NCBI RefSeq assembly: GCF_003318295.1
Contig: NZ_QOCW01000008.1
Location: 1-64,000 of the forward strand
Direction of reading: 5' to 3'
DNA from: Bacillus taeanensis
GTDB taxonomy: Bacteria; Bacillota; Bacilli; Bacillales; UBA6769
Length of the DNA: 64,000 bases
Positions 25,691 through 34,027 of the stretch are shown in pieces. The position numbers and the translations under genes are program-made. The number at the start of each line of letters is the position of its first letter. The stretch's first letter is position 1. Below the pieces are notes generated by a model. It was not told the DNA's origin, ran no database searches, and was given only the letters and a program-made list of their open reading frames with translations.

Positions 25691-26629
25691 TTATACCTCC
25701 CTTTCATAACGAGTAATTTTAAGAAAAACAACTGCAAATACAAGCAGGATAACAAACGAGATAACCGTTAACGCTGAACCGTAACCAAAATTACTTCCGT
25801 GAATTGCCTGTTCGGCAATGTACATTGTTAATGTTGTTGTTTGGTGAGCAGGACCGCCGCCTGTTAAGTTATAAATAAGATCAATGTTATTAAACTCCCA
25901 AACAGTACGAAGTAAGACCGTTAAAACGATTGTGTTCTTCAGCTGCGGAAGCGTGATAAAAATAAAGGATTTTAATCTGCCAGCTCCATCTACTCTCGCT
26001 GCTTCATACAGTTCATTCGGAATGCTTTGCAGTGAAGCTAAAAGTGTAATCGCAAAAAATGGAATACCGCGCCATAACTCTGCAATGATAACTGATCCAA
26101 ACACTGTAGTTGTATCGGCAAGCCATGCTTTACTTTCAGAAATAACGCCTAATTTCATCAAAATATCGTTAATAACACCCATGTGTTCATTAAACATTAG
26201 CGACCACATTACCGAAGCTAATACCCCTGAAATCGCCCATGGTGTAAAAGCAAATGCTCGAACAAGTCCACGGTATTTGAATGCCTGATTTAACAGTAAA
26301 GCCGCGACCATCCCAAACGTAAGCTGCAATCCCACTTGTGAAACAACCCATTTAAACGTTACTCCTAAGGTAGATAAAAACAACTTATCTTCCGTGAAAA
26401 TGTTTTTGAAATTTTCTAATCCAATAAAGCCGTTATAATAAGGTGCCGTTAAATCATAATTTTGAAGACTGTAATAGAACACTGTTCCTAATGGATAAAA
26501 TAAAAATCCTACAATTAACAAAATAGTCGGGGTAATAAACAAATAAGGAATCCATTTTTCCATGTTAAATCTTTTCACTTTCGAATTGTAAGCCGTTTCA
26601 TCTTTTTGTAAGCGCATACTCTTTTCCAC
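25691..26629 (-). CDS. ABC sugar transporter permease, MalF type
   Basis: About 312 residues with six membrane helices, the MalF/UgpA-type EAA loop YEAARVDGAGRLKSFIFITL and the usual NLTGGGPAHQTTTL segment. It is the first gene of the importer operon. The longest frame begins with GTG at 26647, but GAGGAG lies there, so the GTG at 26629 or the ATG 12 bases further on is more likely. A CcpA-like cre site lies about 80 bp upstream, which would put uptake under glucose repression. Confidence 0.87.
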   Translation of the reverse strand: MEKSMRLQKDETAYNSKVKRFNMEKWIPYLFITPTILLIVGFLFYPLGTVFYYSLQNYDLTAPYYNGFIGLENFKNIFTEDKLFLSTLGVTFKWVVSQVGLQLTFGMVAALLLNQAFKYRGLVRAFAFTPWAISGVLASVMWSLMFNEHMGVINDILMKLGVISESKAWLADTTTVFGSVIIAELWRGIPFFAITLLASLQSIPNELYEAARVDGAGRLKSFIFITLPQLKNTIVLTVLLRTVWEFNNIDLIYNLTGGGPAHQTTTLTMYIAEQAIHGSNFGYGSALTVISFVILLVFAVVFLKITRYEREV

Positions 26630-26707
26630 ATGTTTCACTCTCCTCACTGCTGTTTCTTTAAGTTAATTGTAAAGGACAAGCATCTTCATCAGAAGTAAAT
26701 ATCTTTA

Positions 26708-26721
26708 TGTAAACGTTTAAA
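26708..26721 (-). promoter_or_regulatory. Candidate CcpA (cre) site for the oligogalacturonide importer operon
   Basis: TTTAAACGTTTACA on the minus strand matches 13 of 14 positions of the TGWAANCGNTNWCA consensus and lies about 80 bp before the first permease start. Confidence 0.55.
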
Positions 26722-26800
26722 TTCTTTATATTCTAACAATTCAAGCGTAAGATTTTTAACTTTATTGTCAGAACCTCATTTTGGAACAGCACAAGAAATA

Positions 26801-26847
26801 AAAAAACAGCTTCTTTCAGTGCGCACTGAAAGAAGCTGTTTTTTTAT
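26801..26847 (-). terminator. Terminator overlapping the oxidoreductase stop codon
   Basis: AACAGCTTCTTTCAGTGC and its exact complement form an 18-bp or longer stem with A/T runs on both sides. The minus-strand stop codon of the oxidoreductase gene overlaps its edge. It separates that gene from the importer operon. Confidence 0.9.
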
Positions 26848-28139
26848 GAGTTCTTTACAGACTGACTGTGAAGCAGGGTTTCAACAGAGATTGGACGGTT
26901 TTCCTTTACTGATCGCCAAACCGCTTCCCCTGCAGCAACCGCGTAAGCGCCATCTTCACTCCCAGACAAGATCCGGTAAGAACGACTAGGATCTTCTCCT
27001 AAGAAAAGATCTTCTTGAAGAACAGGATCTCCACCTCCATGACCTCCCTCTCTTTTTACAACCGAAATCGTTTCTTTTGCACCAAACAGCGGATAATAGT
27101 CAATCGTCTGTTCAGGAACCGGAAATGGGACGCGTGAAGGTGCGTGATATTCCGTTGTCTCAATACGCCCCTTTGTCCCATTGATCGCCAAACGATAGCC
27201 TTCATACGGAAGAGAAAAGTTAATCGAATAGCTTAACAACGCTCCCTTATTGTATTTAACCGACGCCGTATACGTATCTTCAATCTCAATCTCTGAATCA
27301 AAAATACATCGATCAGGGCGGTAACTTGAATAAGCTTCTTTACTTTTACTGTTAGAGTCAATATGATCGTCTTTTACGTTTAGAGCACCGCTTCTTGAAT
27401 TCCATCTCATATAATAGGCACAATTAGATTTTACGTTACAGGAAACACAATAACGCCCGTCCTCTTTTTGCGGATTATGCTCACTTTCTTGTCCATAGTA
27501 ATTGAGGGAACCGTACGCAAATACTTCAACCGGCTTTTGGTCAAGCCACCAGTTAACAAGATCAAAATGATGGGAGCTTTTATGAATTGACAGTCCTCCG
27601 GATAATTCCCTCATCCGATTCCATCTCATAAAATAACTAGAACCATGAAACGTATCAATATACCAATTCAGATCAATCGAAGTAACCCGACCAATTTTTC
27701 CTTCTAGCAGAAGTTCTTTTATTTTTGTATGATAAGGGCTGTAGCGATAGTTAAATGTGACCGTTACCGTTCCTTTGCTTTTAGCCTCCGCCTCAATAAT
27801 TCTCTTACAATCAGCGGCAGTGGTGGCCATTGGCTTTTCAGTGATCACATCAAGATTATGTTCTAAAGCTTTTACAATATAATCAACATGTGTATCATCT
27901 CTTCCCGTCACAATAATCACATCTGGCTTTGTTTCAAATACCATCTTCTGAAATTCGGATTCATTATATTCCATAACATTTTGAATCGTTGGAAACTGTT
28001 CTTTGCATACCGAAAACCGTTTCGGATCGTTATCTAACAAAGCAGCTAATTCACTTGATGCTGAAAATGTTTCAACCATTGGTTTAATAAACATTTCCAT
28101 CGCCCGCTTACTCACACCACATACCGCAAATCTTTTCAC
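26844..28139 (-). CDS. Gfo/Idh/MocA-family oxidoreductase
   Basis: About 431 residues. The N-terminal Rossmann domain has RFAVCGVSKRAM and the family EKPM motif (DVITEKPMATT). The C-terminal domain contains the SGGLSIHKSSHHFDLVNWWL segment with the catalytic-type His residues, and a four-cysteine insert (CVSCNVKSNC) that is unusual and may bind metal. Such enzymes oxidise or reduce sugars or sugar acids with NAD(P). The start at GTG 28139 fits TGGAG with 8-nt spacing. It lies between the importer operon and uxaB on one strand, which suggests a role with a pectin-derived sugar; the reaction is unknown. Confidence 0.8.
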   Translation of the reverse strand: MKRFAVCGVSKRAMEMFIKPMVETFSASSELAALLDNDPKRFSVCKEQFPTIQNVMEYNESEFQKMVFETKPDVIIVTGRDDTHVDYIVKALEHNLDVITEKPMATTAADCKRIIEAEAKSKGTVTVTFNYRYSPYHTKIKELLLEGKIGRVTSIDLNWYIDTFHGSSYFMRWNRMRELSGGLSIHKSSHHFDLVNWWLDQKPVEVFAYGSLNYYGQESEHNPQKEDGRYCVSCNVKSNCAYYMRWNSRSGALNVKDDHIDSNSKSKEAYSSYRPDRCIFDSEIEIEDTYTASVKYNKGALLSYSINFSLPYEGYRLAINGTKGRIETTEYHAPSRVPFPVPEQTIDYYPLFGAKETISVVKREGGHGGGDPVLQEDLFLGEDPSRSYRILSGSEDGAYAVAAGEAVWRSVKENRPISVETLLHSQSVKNS

Positions 28140-28185
28140 GTTTCCCACTCCATTTCAAGTTTTTATGATTGGTTAACACAAGAAT

Positions 28186-28216
28186 AGACCGGCTGTATGG
28201 ATCAAAACCGGTCCCA
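28186..28216 (-). terminator. Weak hairpin after uxaB
   Basis: On the minus strand GGACCGG and CCGGTC pair across a 14-nt loop, with a mediocre T-tract. It may be a terminator between uxaB and the oxidoreductase gene. Confidence 0.35.
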
Positions 28217-28305
28217 TTAAACTATCTATCCTCTCAAAAACTCTAGAATGTTTATTAAGACAAATTTACTTTTTCAATTGTCTTGTTCAAACTGTTTCTT
28301 GATCA

Positions 28306-29844
28306 TTAATGAACTTGGACATTTTCAACAAGCTGAGCGGCACTTTGCTTCATTCCATATTCAAGAATATTTTTAACATGATCTGAGATAACTGAATGCA
28401 GTTTATCAACAGCAACTAAATTGGTACCCCATAACTTTTCATCTTCTAATACATTCCATACAACCTTTTCAATTCCTTGCCGTGTTTGATCATAGTACTT
28501 CCAAGCTTCATGGAGACGTTTAATTGCTTCTTTTGAATCACGAATTTTATATTCCTCTCCACCACATCTTCCAATCATATGCTCTTCACCAACTAATTCT
28601 TTAGAGCGGTAATACGTAATGAGTGCCGCCAATGAAAAGGACATCATCATTGGGATTTGCTTCTTCTCCTCTGTCCAATGAAGGAACAGTGGAAGCACTC
28701 TTGCTCTAAATTTCGAAACAGCATTTAAACCAAGATCAACAAGGTAATGTTTTACAAACGGATTGCGGAAACGCTCAATAACAGACTCGGCAAATTCTCT
28801 TTTCGTTTTTTCATCAAATGAAACTGTCGGGAGAATTTCTTCATCGATTGCCCGCTGCACAAAGCGATGCAATGTTTCATTTTCGGTCGCCTCATAAACC
28901 GTCTGAAAGCCTGATAAATAACCGACAGAAAACATCATCGTATGAGGCGCATTTAAAATACTTACTTTTAAATTTCGATACGGTGTCACATCTCCCCATT
29001 TTACATTTAGTCCTGCTTGATGAAACGGCAGAGCCGCTTTTACATTTTCATCTCCATCAATCGCAAAAAGATGATATGGCTCGCCTACACCGATTAACAG
29101 ATCTTCATAACCGAGCAGCTTTTCAAATTGTTCAATATTATCTTTAGGAAAGCCAGGAACAATCCGGTCAACTAATGTATTACAAAATTGATTACTGTCT
29201 TTTACCCAATCTATAAAACTACTGGAAAGATTCCAATCCTCAGCAATTTTAAAAACAATTTCTTTTAGCTTCATGCCATTCTCTTCAACTAGTTCACACG
29301 GAATAATCGTTAAACCTGCATGAGAATCGCCATTGTTTACGCTATAACGGTGATAAAGAAAAGCTGTTAATTTCCCTGGAAACGAAAGCGGTGCTTCAGT
29401 TGGATTATATGCTTCCTTACTATATGTTAACCCTGCCTCTGTTGTATTTGAAAAGACAAATTCAATCGAAGGCGATTCTGCAAGAGCTAATACGTCCTCC
29501 CAATTACTATAAGGATTGATTCCTCTAGATATAGAAGAAATGATTTCATACTTTTCAACCTCACGCCCATCTTCTATTCCCTGCAGCACAAATGTGTACA
29601 AACCGTCCTGTGCCGTTAATTTCGGGACAACTTTTCCGTGCGGGGTTGGCTGGATTGCCGCAATTCTTCCATTAAATAGTCCTTGTTTATTTAACTGATG
29701 AACCATCCAATCCACAAATCCGCGTAAAAAGTTTCCTTCTCCAAATTGAACGATTCGTTCCGGTAAATGATCGTAATTTTTCACTTCAAGAAATTCAGGT
29801 AACTGTGCATCATTGTTAATTAGCGCTTTATTTAGACGCTTCAC
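28306..29844 (-). CDS. uxaB: Tagaturonate reductase (altronate oxidoreductase)
   Basis: This member of the mannitol dehydrogenase family uses NADH to reduce tagaturonate to altronate in galacturonate catabolism. At 512 residues it has the family length. The N-terminal cofactor signature is IVQFGEGNFLRGFVDWMV, and the C-terminal half has LKVSILNAPHT and FVKHYLVDLGLNAVSKFRAR. The GTG start follows AAGGATG. It lies 28 bp downstream of uxaA, so uxaA-uxaB form an operon. The isomerase UxaC that would make tagaturonate is not in the window. Confidence 0.93.
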   Translation of the reverse strand: MKRLNKALINNDAQLPEFLEVKNYDHLPERIVQFGEGNFLRGFVDWMVHQLNKQGLFNGRIAAIQPTPHGKVVPKLTAQDGLYTFVLQGIEDGREVEKYEIISSISRGINPYSNWEDVLALAESPSIEFVFSNTTEAGLTYSKEAYNPTEAPLSFPGKLTAFLYHRYSVNNGDSHAGLTIIPCELVEENGMKLKEIVFKIAEDWNLSSSFIDWVKDSNQFCNTLVDRIVPGFPKDNIEQFEKLLGYEDLLIGVGEPYHLFAIDGDENVKAALPFHQAGLNVKWGDVTPYRNLKVSILNAPHTMMFSVGYLSGFQTVYEATENETLHRFVQRAIDEEILPTVSFDEKTKREFAESVIERFRNPFVKHYLVDLGLNAVSKFRARVLPLFLHWTEEKKQIPMMMSFSLAALITYYRSKELVGEEHMIGRCGGEEYKIRDSKEAIKRLHEAWKYYDQTRQGIEKVVWNVLEDEKLWGTNLVAVDKLHSVISDHVKNILEYGMKQSAAQLVENVQVH

Positions 29845-29871
29845 AAAAATTCATCCTTTCTTCTAATCCGT

Positions 29872-31371
29872 TTATAAAATCACACCGTCTTTAAAAATTG
29901 CAATTTCTTTAAAACCAAATTGTTCGTTTTTCGCTTCCATCTCCCCCGATGCTAGTTTTATAATGTAATCAAAAAGCTCATTTGATAGTTCATCCATCGT
30001 TTTATCCTCGATAAGCTGCCCCGCATTAAAATCAATCCAATTTTTCTTTTTATTATACAAAGCGCTGTTCGTTGATATTTTTACTGTTGGCACCGGTCCG
30101 CCAAATGGCGTTCCTCTCCCTGTTGTAAACAAGACAATATGAGCACCTGAAGCAGCAAGCGATGTGACAGAAACAAGATCATTTCCCGGTCCCTGCAGAA
30201 GATTTAATCCCGGCTTTGTCACATAACCGCCGTACGAATGAACATCGACAATTTCCGCAAATCCACCTTTTTGGACACATCCTAATGATTTTTCTTCCAA
30301 TGTGGTAATACCGCCGTCTTTATTGCCTGGTGATGGATTTTCATAAACAACTTGATCATGCTTTATAAAATAAGTTTTAAAATCATTAATTAAATTCACT
30401 GTTTTTGAAAACACTTCTTCATTTTGCGCTCGTTCCATTAAAATCGTTTCCGCACCAAACATTTCCGGTACTTCTGTTAATACAGTCGTTCCACCGCGGC
30501 GAATTAACTTATCAGAAAAAGCTCCAACTAGTGGATTTGCGGTAATACCTGAAAGACCATCGGAACCGCCGCACTTTAGCCCTACTCGTAATTTTGAAAC
30601 TGGTACATCTTCACGCTGAAAACTTTTAGCATAAAGGACAAGCTCTTGAATTTTCTCTAAGCCCGCTTCAAGCTCATCATCAACACCTTGTGTTCCTAAA
30701 AACTTCACACGACTTTCATCATATTCACCGAGTACTTTTTTAAATTCAGCAATATTATTGTTTTCACAGCCTAATCCAAGTACAAGAACACCAGCTGCAT
30801 TCGGATGGTTGACAAGGTTGCGCAGTATTTTTTGTGTATTCGTTAAATCGTCACCAAGCTGCGAACAGCCAAATGGGTGAGGATAATGATACACACCATC
30901 TATGTTGTCATTTTTAAATGTTTGATTTGCTAGTTTTGCAAGATGTTCGGCAACTTTATTAATGCAGCCAACTGTATTAATAATCCAAATTTCATTGCGA
31001 ATGCCGACTTCTCCGTTACTGCGCACATATCCTTTAAAGGTACGTTCGTTTAACGACTCATCTTTTGTTACTTTATGATTTGTTGGCTCATAGCTGTAAT
31101 CAAGCGTTCCTTCAAGTTTTGTGACGACATTATGGGTATGAACATGATTCCCCTCGTCAATCTTTTTAGAAGCTTTCCCAATTGGAAAACCATATTTGAT
31201 AACGTCTTCATTTTCAGGAATTGTTTTTAATGCGGCTTTATGTCCAAATGGAATGTCTTCGGTTAATTCAATCTCCTTATCGTTTACAGTAATCCTTTCG
31301 CCTTTTTTATAAGGTTTTAGTGCTACAAAAACATTATCATCTTGATGAACAACAATATAATCCTGAGTCAC
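29872..31371 (-). CDS. uxaA: Altronate dehydratase
   Basis: It dehydrates D-altronate to 2-keto-3-deoxygluconate, and family members need Fe2+. About 499 residues: an N-terminal SAF-like domain with the NHVHTHNVVT segment, then the large UxaA catalytic domain with HPFGCSQLGDD, LGLGCENNN and LKCGGSDGLSG, which contain conserved cysteines. The frame runs up to 31386, but TTGGAGGGG there makes GTG at 31371 the start with 6-nt spacing. It is first of the uxaA-uxaB operon. Upstream are a cre-like site and a 38-bp palindromic operator shared with the divergent LacI-type regulator. Confidence 0.94.
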   Translation of the reverse strand: MTQDYIVVHQDDNVFVALKPYKKGERITVNDKEIELTEDIPFGHKAALKTIPENEDVIKYGFPIGKASKKIDEGNHVHTHNVVTKLEGTLDYSYEPTNHKVTKDESLNERTFKGYVRSNGEVGIRNEIWIINTVGCINKVAEHLAKLANQTFKNDNIDGVYHYPHPFGCSQLGDDLTNTQKILRNLVNHPNAAGVLVLGLGCENNNIAEFKKVLGEYDESRVKFLGTQGVDDELEAGLEKIQELVLYAKSFQREDVPVSKLRVGLKCGGSDGLSGITANPLVGAFSDKLIRRGGTTVLTEVPEMFGAETILMERAQNEEVFSKTVNLINDFKTYFIKHDQVVYENPSPGNKDGGITTLEEKSLGCVQKGGFAEIVDVHSYGGYVTKPGLNLLQGPGNDLVSVTSLAASGAHIVLFTTGRGTPFGGPVPTVKISTNSALYNKKKNWIDFNAGQLIEDKTMDELSNELFDYIIKLASGEMEAKNEQFGFKEIAIFKDGVIL

Positions 31372-31458
31372 GAAATTCCCCTCCAATGATTCAAATCGAC
31401 TTATAAAAATTCACAAAAATGAGATGTACGTTATTTCTTTCTCATTACCAATTTTTTA

Positions 31459-31472
31459 GATAACGCTTTCAA
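31459..31472 (-). promoter_or_regulatory. Candidate CcpA (cre) site upstream of uxaA
   Basis: TGAAAGCGTTATCT on the minus strand matches 13 of 14 cre consensus positions. It lies about 90 bp before the uxaA start, consistent with glucose repression of galacturonate use. Confidence 0.6.
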
Positions 31473-31551
31473 ATAAAACAATTTAAAATTTACATAAACA
31501 TAACTAAAAAGAACTTTTAACTCTCTCGAGACTAACTTCTCTACATATTAC

Positions 31552-31589
31552 GTACCATATAAATAACAACGTTGTTATTTATATGGTAC
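31552..31589. promoter_or_regulatory. 38-bp perfect palindromic operator between uxaA and the LacI-type regulator
   Basis: The palindrome is centred on CAACGTTG between 31570 and 31571; all 19 position pairs match. The core AACAACGTTGTT is shared with two sites near 34.86 and 34.98 kb and partly with a site in the regulator's own promoter. LacI-family operators are palindromes with a central CG, so this is the likely target of the adjacent KdgR/ExuR-like protein. Confidence 0.75.
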
Positions 31590-31718
31590 ACTATCATTAG
31601 CTAAATCACAATACTATTTTTTAAATCCTTTTATTTTCCTTTAAAAGGTAGTTGAACGCTCTTTATTTGCTTTTTTAAAAAATAAATTTGATTTTCTATA
31701 AATTAACTCTCGCTCTTA

Positions 31719-31747
31719 TTGAGATTTAAGCTAATTTTTCTTATAAT
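31719..31747 (+). promoter_or_regulatory. Sigma-A promoter of the LacI-type regulator gene
   Basis: TTGAGA (31719-31724) and TATAAT (31742-31747) have the ideal 17-nt spacing. The predicted transcription start falls inside the imperfect operator at 31749-31764. Confidence 0.7.
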
Positions 31748-31748
31748 G

Positions 31749-31764
31749 ATTACAACGTTATTAT
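31749..31764. promoter_or_regulatory. Imperfect operator half-palindrome overlapping the regulator transcription start
   Basis: ATTACAACGTTATTAT matches the core of the nearby palindromic operators with two mismatched pairs. Its position just after the -10 box suggests negative autoregulation. Confidence 0.5.
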
Positions 31765-31780
31765 TTTGGAGGACACTACT

Positions 31781-32776
31781 ATGGGAATAACCATTAAAGA
31801 TATTGCCAATGCTGCAGGGGTTAGTTTTTCAACGGTTTCAAAAGCCTTGAATGACAGTCCGCTTGTAAAACCGGAAACAAAATCAAAAATACTAAAAACA
31901 GCAAAAGAATTAGGCTATGAACCAAATTTCGCCGCACAAAGACTTGTTTCGAAACAATCGAAAACGATCGGCTTGGTCTGGCCTACTGTTGAAAGAGCGG
32001 CATTATCAACACTTGTAACGAAAATCAATGAGGAAATTGAAAAACATGGCTATTCAATGATTTTATCAATCAACCCCGCAGCATCAGCAGTGGAAATGTT
32101 TAGACGTTTCCAAGTTGACGGGATTATCGTCTTTGAAGAAAACAACAACCGCTTAAAAGTTGATTTTTCTCCTGATTTACCTGTTATTTCATATGGAGCC
32201 GCGCACAATCAAACTGTGCCTGTGATTGATGTAAACTACAAAAAGGCAATGTATCAAGCGGTTCACTATTTATATGAATTAGGACATACGAACATTTCTT
32301 ACGTCGGCGATTTTTCACCGATCGATCAGCGGCAAATCGAAAAATACAAAGGGTTTTTAGAAGCGATGGAGCAGTTCAATCTTGATGTAAATGAACGCTC
32401 ACTGATTAATTCAGGCGGATTAGATTGGTATGACGGTTATATGGCAACAAAACGCCTTTTAAATTCAGGTTTTATTCCGTCAGCCATCGTTGGAGGAAGT
32501 TATGATATAAGCAGCGGTATCATCCGCGCAGTTCGAGAAGAAAATCTTATTATCCCAAAAGATATTTCCATTATCGGCTATGATAATATCCCGCAAATGG
32601 CTAATTTAGAAACACCACTTACAAGTGTCGGCGTACCAGTTGATGAGTTAGCAAAAAGCATCGTTCATTCCCTTCTTAAACAAATGGCCGAACCAAACTC
32701 TCTGCCACTTCTGCAAACACTACAGCCTGAGCTTAAAGAAAGAGCTTCCTGCGCAGGAACAAGTCATAAAAGTTAA
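31781..32776 (+). CDS. LacI-family regulator of galacturonate/pectin genes (KdgR/ExuR-like)
   Basis: About 331 residues. The N-terminal LacI helix-turn-helix reads ITIKDIANAAGVSFSTVSKA, with the hinge NFAAQRLVSK. The rest is a periplasmic-binding-like effector domain with VDGIIVFEE, GHTNISYVGD and ISIIGYDNIPQMAN. GGAGGA gives 7-nt spacing to the ATG at 31781; an in-frame TTG at 31766 is less likely. It is divergent from uxaA-uxaB and surrounded by palindromic AACGTT operators. It probably represses these genes until a uronate intermediate such as KDG or galacturonate binds. The effector is inferred, so no symbol is given. Confidence 0.87.
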   Translation: MGITIKDIANAAGVSFSTVSKALNDSPLVKPETKSKILKTAKELGYEPNFAAQRLVSKQSKTIGLVWPTVERAALSTLVTKINEEIEKHGYSMILSINPAASAVEMFRRFQVDGIIVFEENNNRLKVDFSPDLPVISYGAAHNQTVPVIDVNYKKAMYQAVHYLYELGHTNISYVGDFSPIDQRQIEKYKGFLEAMEQFNLDVNERSLINSGGLDWYDGYMATKRLLNSGFIPSAIVGGSYDISSGIIRAVREENLIIPKDISIIGYDNIPQMANLETPLTSVGVPVDELAKSIVHSLLKQMAEPNSLPLLQTLQPELKERASCAGTSHKS

Positions 32777-32785
32777 CAAAATAAT

Positions 32786-32822
32786 AAAAACAGGATCGAA
32801 GCTGACTCGGTCCTGTTTTTAT
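32786..32822. terminator. Bidirectional terminator
   Basis: AAAAACAGGA and TCCTGTTTTT with inner pairing flank a short loop. It lies between the converging regulator and M24-type genes. Confidence 0.85.
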
Positions 32823-32834
32823 TAAAAAGAAAAC

Positions 32835-33902
32835 TTACCGAATTAAAATGTCCGGGCGAAGAAGCTTTTTTCCTGACGCATTCACTTCAATCATCGGAAA
32901 TTCGCCTGAATAACTAATAATTTCCGTTCCATTTTCGCCAATGAAAATCGTATCTTCTGATTTCACTCCAGCAATACTCGGATTCCATGCATATACTTGC
33001 CCTTGCGCGACACGGTTATTAGAATCATTAGGAAGCAACAGCTGTTCCCGGGTATTATAGCCGCTCAACCCGCCTTGGTGATGAAATTTCCATTCCTCAC
33101 CAAATCCTTCTTCTTGATAAGCATGCTTCATTACTTCGAATACATCTGAAAAAGAAGCATTTGGTGTCGTATTTGCAATCATAGCAGCATCGATATGAAC
33201 AACAGCGCGGTGCCGTTTTACTAACCCTCTTGGCATCGTCCCAAAATGAACTAAACGTGTTGCAGAAACCACCTGACCGTTTCTCCTTCCGCACACAACA
33301 AGCATCGCATAATTTTTTAATGCCAGTGAAGTTGGAAGCGGATGTCTTCTGCTGTATACCCGCTCATCAACTGCAACAAGATTTACAATTGGTTCAATTT
33401 CCCGTTCAATACAATTTTTTGCAAGCCGCGCTGCAATTTCGTATTCTGTTTCACCTTGCTTAAGTTCAAAGGTCGTTCTTTCAATCGCAGCGGCTGTATC
33501 TTTTCCTAACACTCTCAGCTGTATTTCATCTTCACTCGTCAGCACCGTTCTCAATGACACCAGTTTATGTTCTAACGTAATATCGCTTTGAACTGTACCT
33601 TCTTTTGCTAAAAATTCATCAATTCGCTGTGGTTCATACCATGGGTAAACTTCGATACAATCAAAATGACACTTTACTTCTTCATCAATCAATCGCTCCG
33701 CTTCAATATTGCTGACAATTAAACAATTAGAAGCAGGTGTAACTAAAATAAAAGCAACTGCCTTTTCCGATGCAGTATTTACAAAGCTTCTTCCACCAGT
33801 AAGCCAGGAAACATTTTTTTGCTGTGTAAACAAAATGCCATCAATGTTTTCTTCTCGTATCAGTGTATGTACACGCTCCAGTTTATTCTCAAAATTTTGC
33901 AT
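32835..33902 (-). CDS. M24-fold (Xaa-Pro peptidase/creatinase-like) protein without the canonical metal ligands
   Basis: About 355 residues. The N-terminal third resembles creatinase N domains (ERVHTLIREENIDGILFTQQ). The C-terminal pita-bread domain has VVHIDAAMI, the FHHQGGLSGYNTRE segment and YAWNPSIAGVKSEDTIFIG. In active M24 peptidases five ligands (Asp, Asp, His, Glu, Glu) bind metal; here the second Asp and at least one Glu appear to be replaced, so it may not be a metallopeptidase. It is the second gene after the IolB-like gene, under the same operators, which suggests a role in sugar-acid metabolism rather than protein turnover. Confidence 0.75.
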   Translation of the reverse strand: MQNFENKLERVHTLIREENIDGILFTQQKNVSWLTGGRSFVNTASEKAVAFILVTPASNCLIVSNIEAERLIDEEVKCHFDCIEVYPWYEPQRIDEFLAKEGTVQSDITLEHKLVSLRTVLTSEDEIQLRVLGKDTAAAIERTTFELKQGETEYEIAARLAKNCIEREIEPIVNLVAVDERVYSRRHPLPTSLALKNYAMLVVCGRRNGQVVSATRLVHFGTMPRGLVKRHRAVVHIDAAMIANTTPNASFSDVFEVMKHAYQEEGFGEEWKFHHQGGLSGYNTREQLLLPNDSNNRVAQGQVYAWNPSIAGVKSEDTIFIGENGTEIISYSGEFPMIEVNASGKKLLRPDILIR

Positions 33903-34027
33903 CACATTCCCTCCTTTCTCCCTTTATTGAAAAATGTATAACAACCCAAAAGCAAAACTCCACTCCTCTATCAAAGTAAAACTATCCCCTAACCTTTTCT
34001 ATTTATTGAAAGGGCATACAAAAACAC

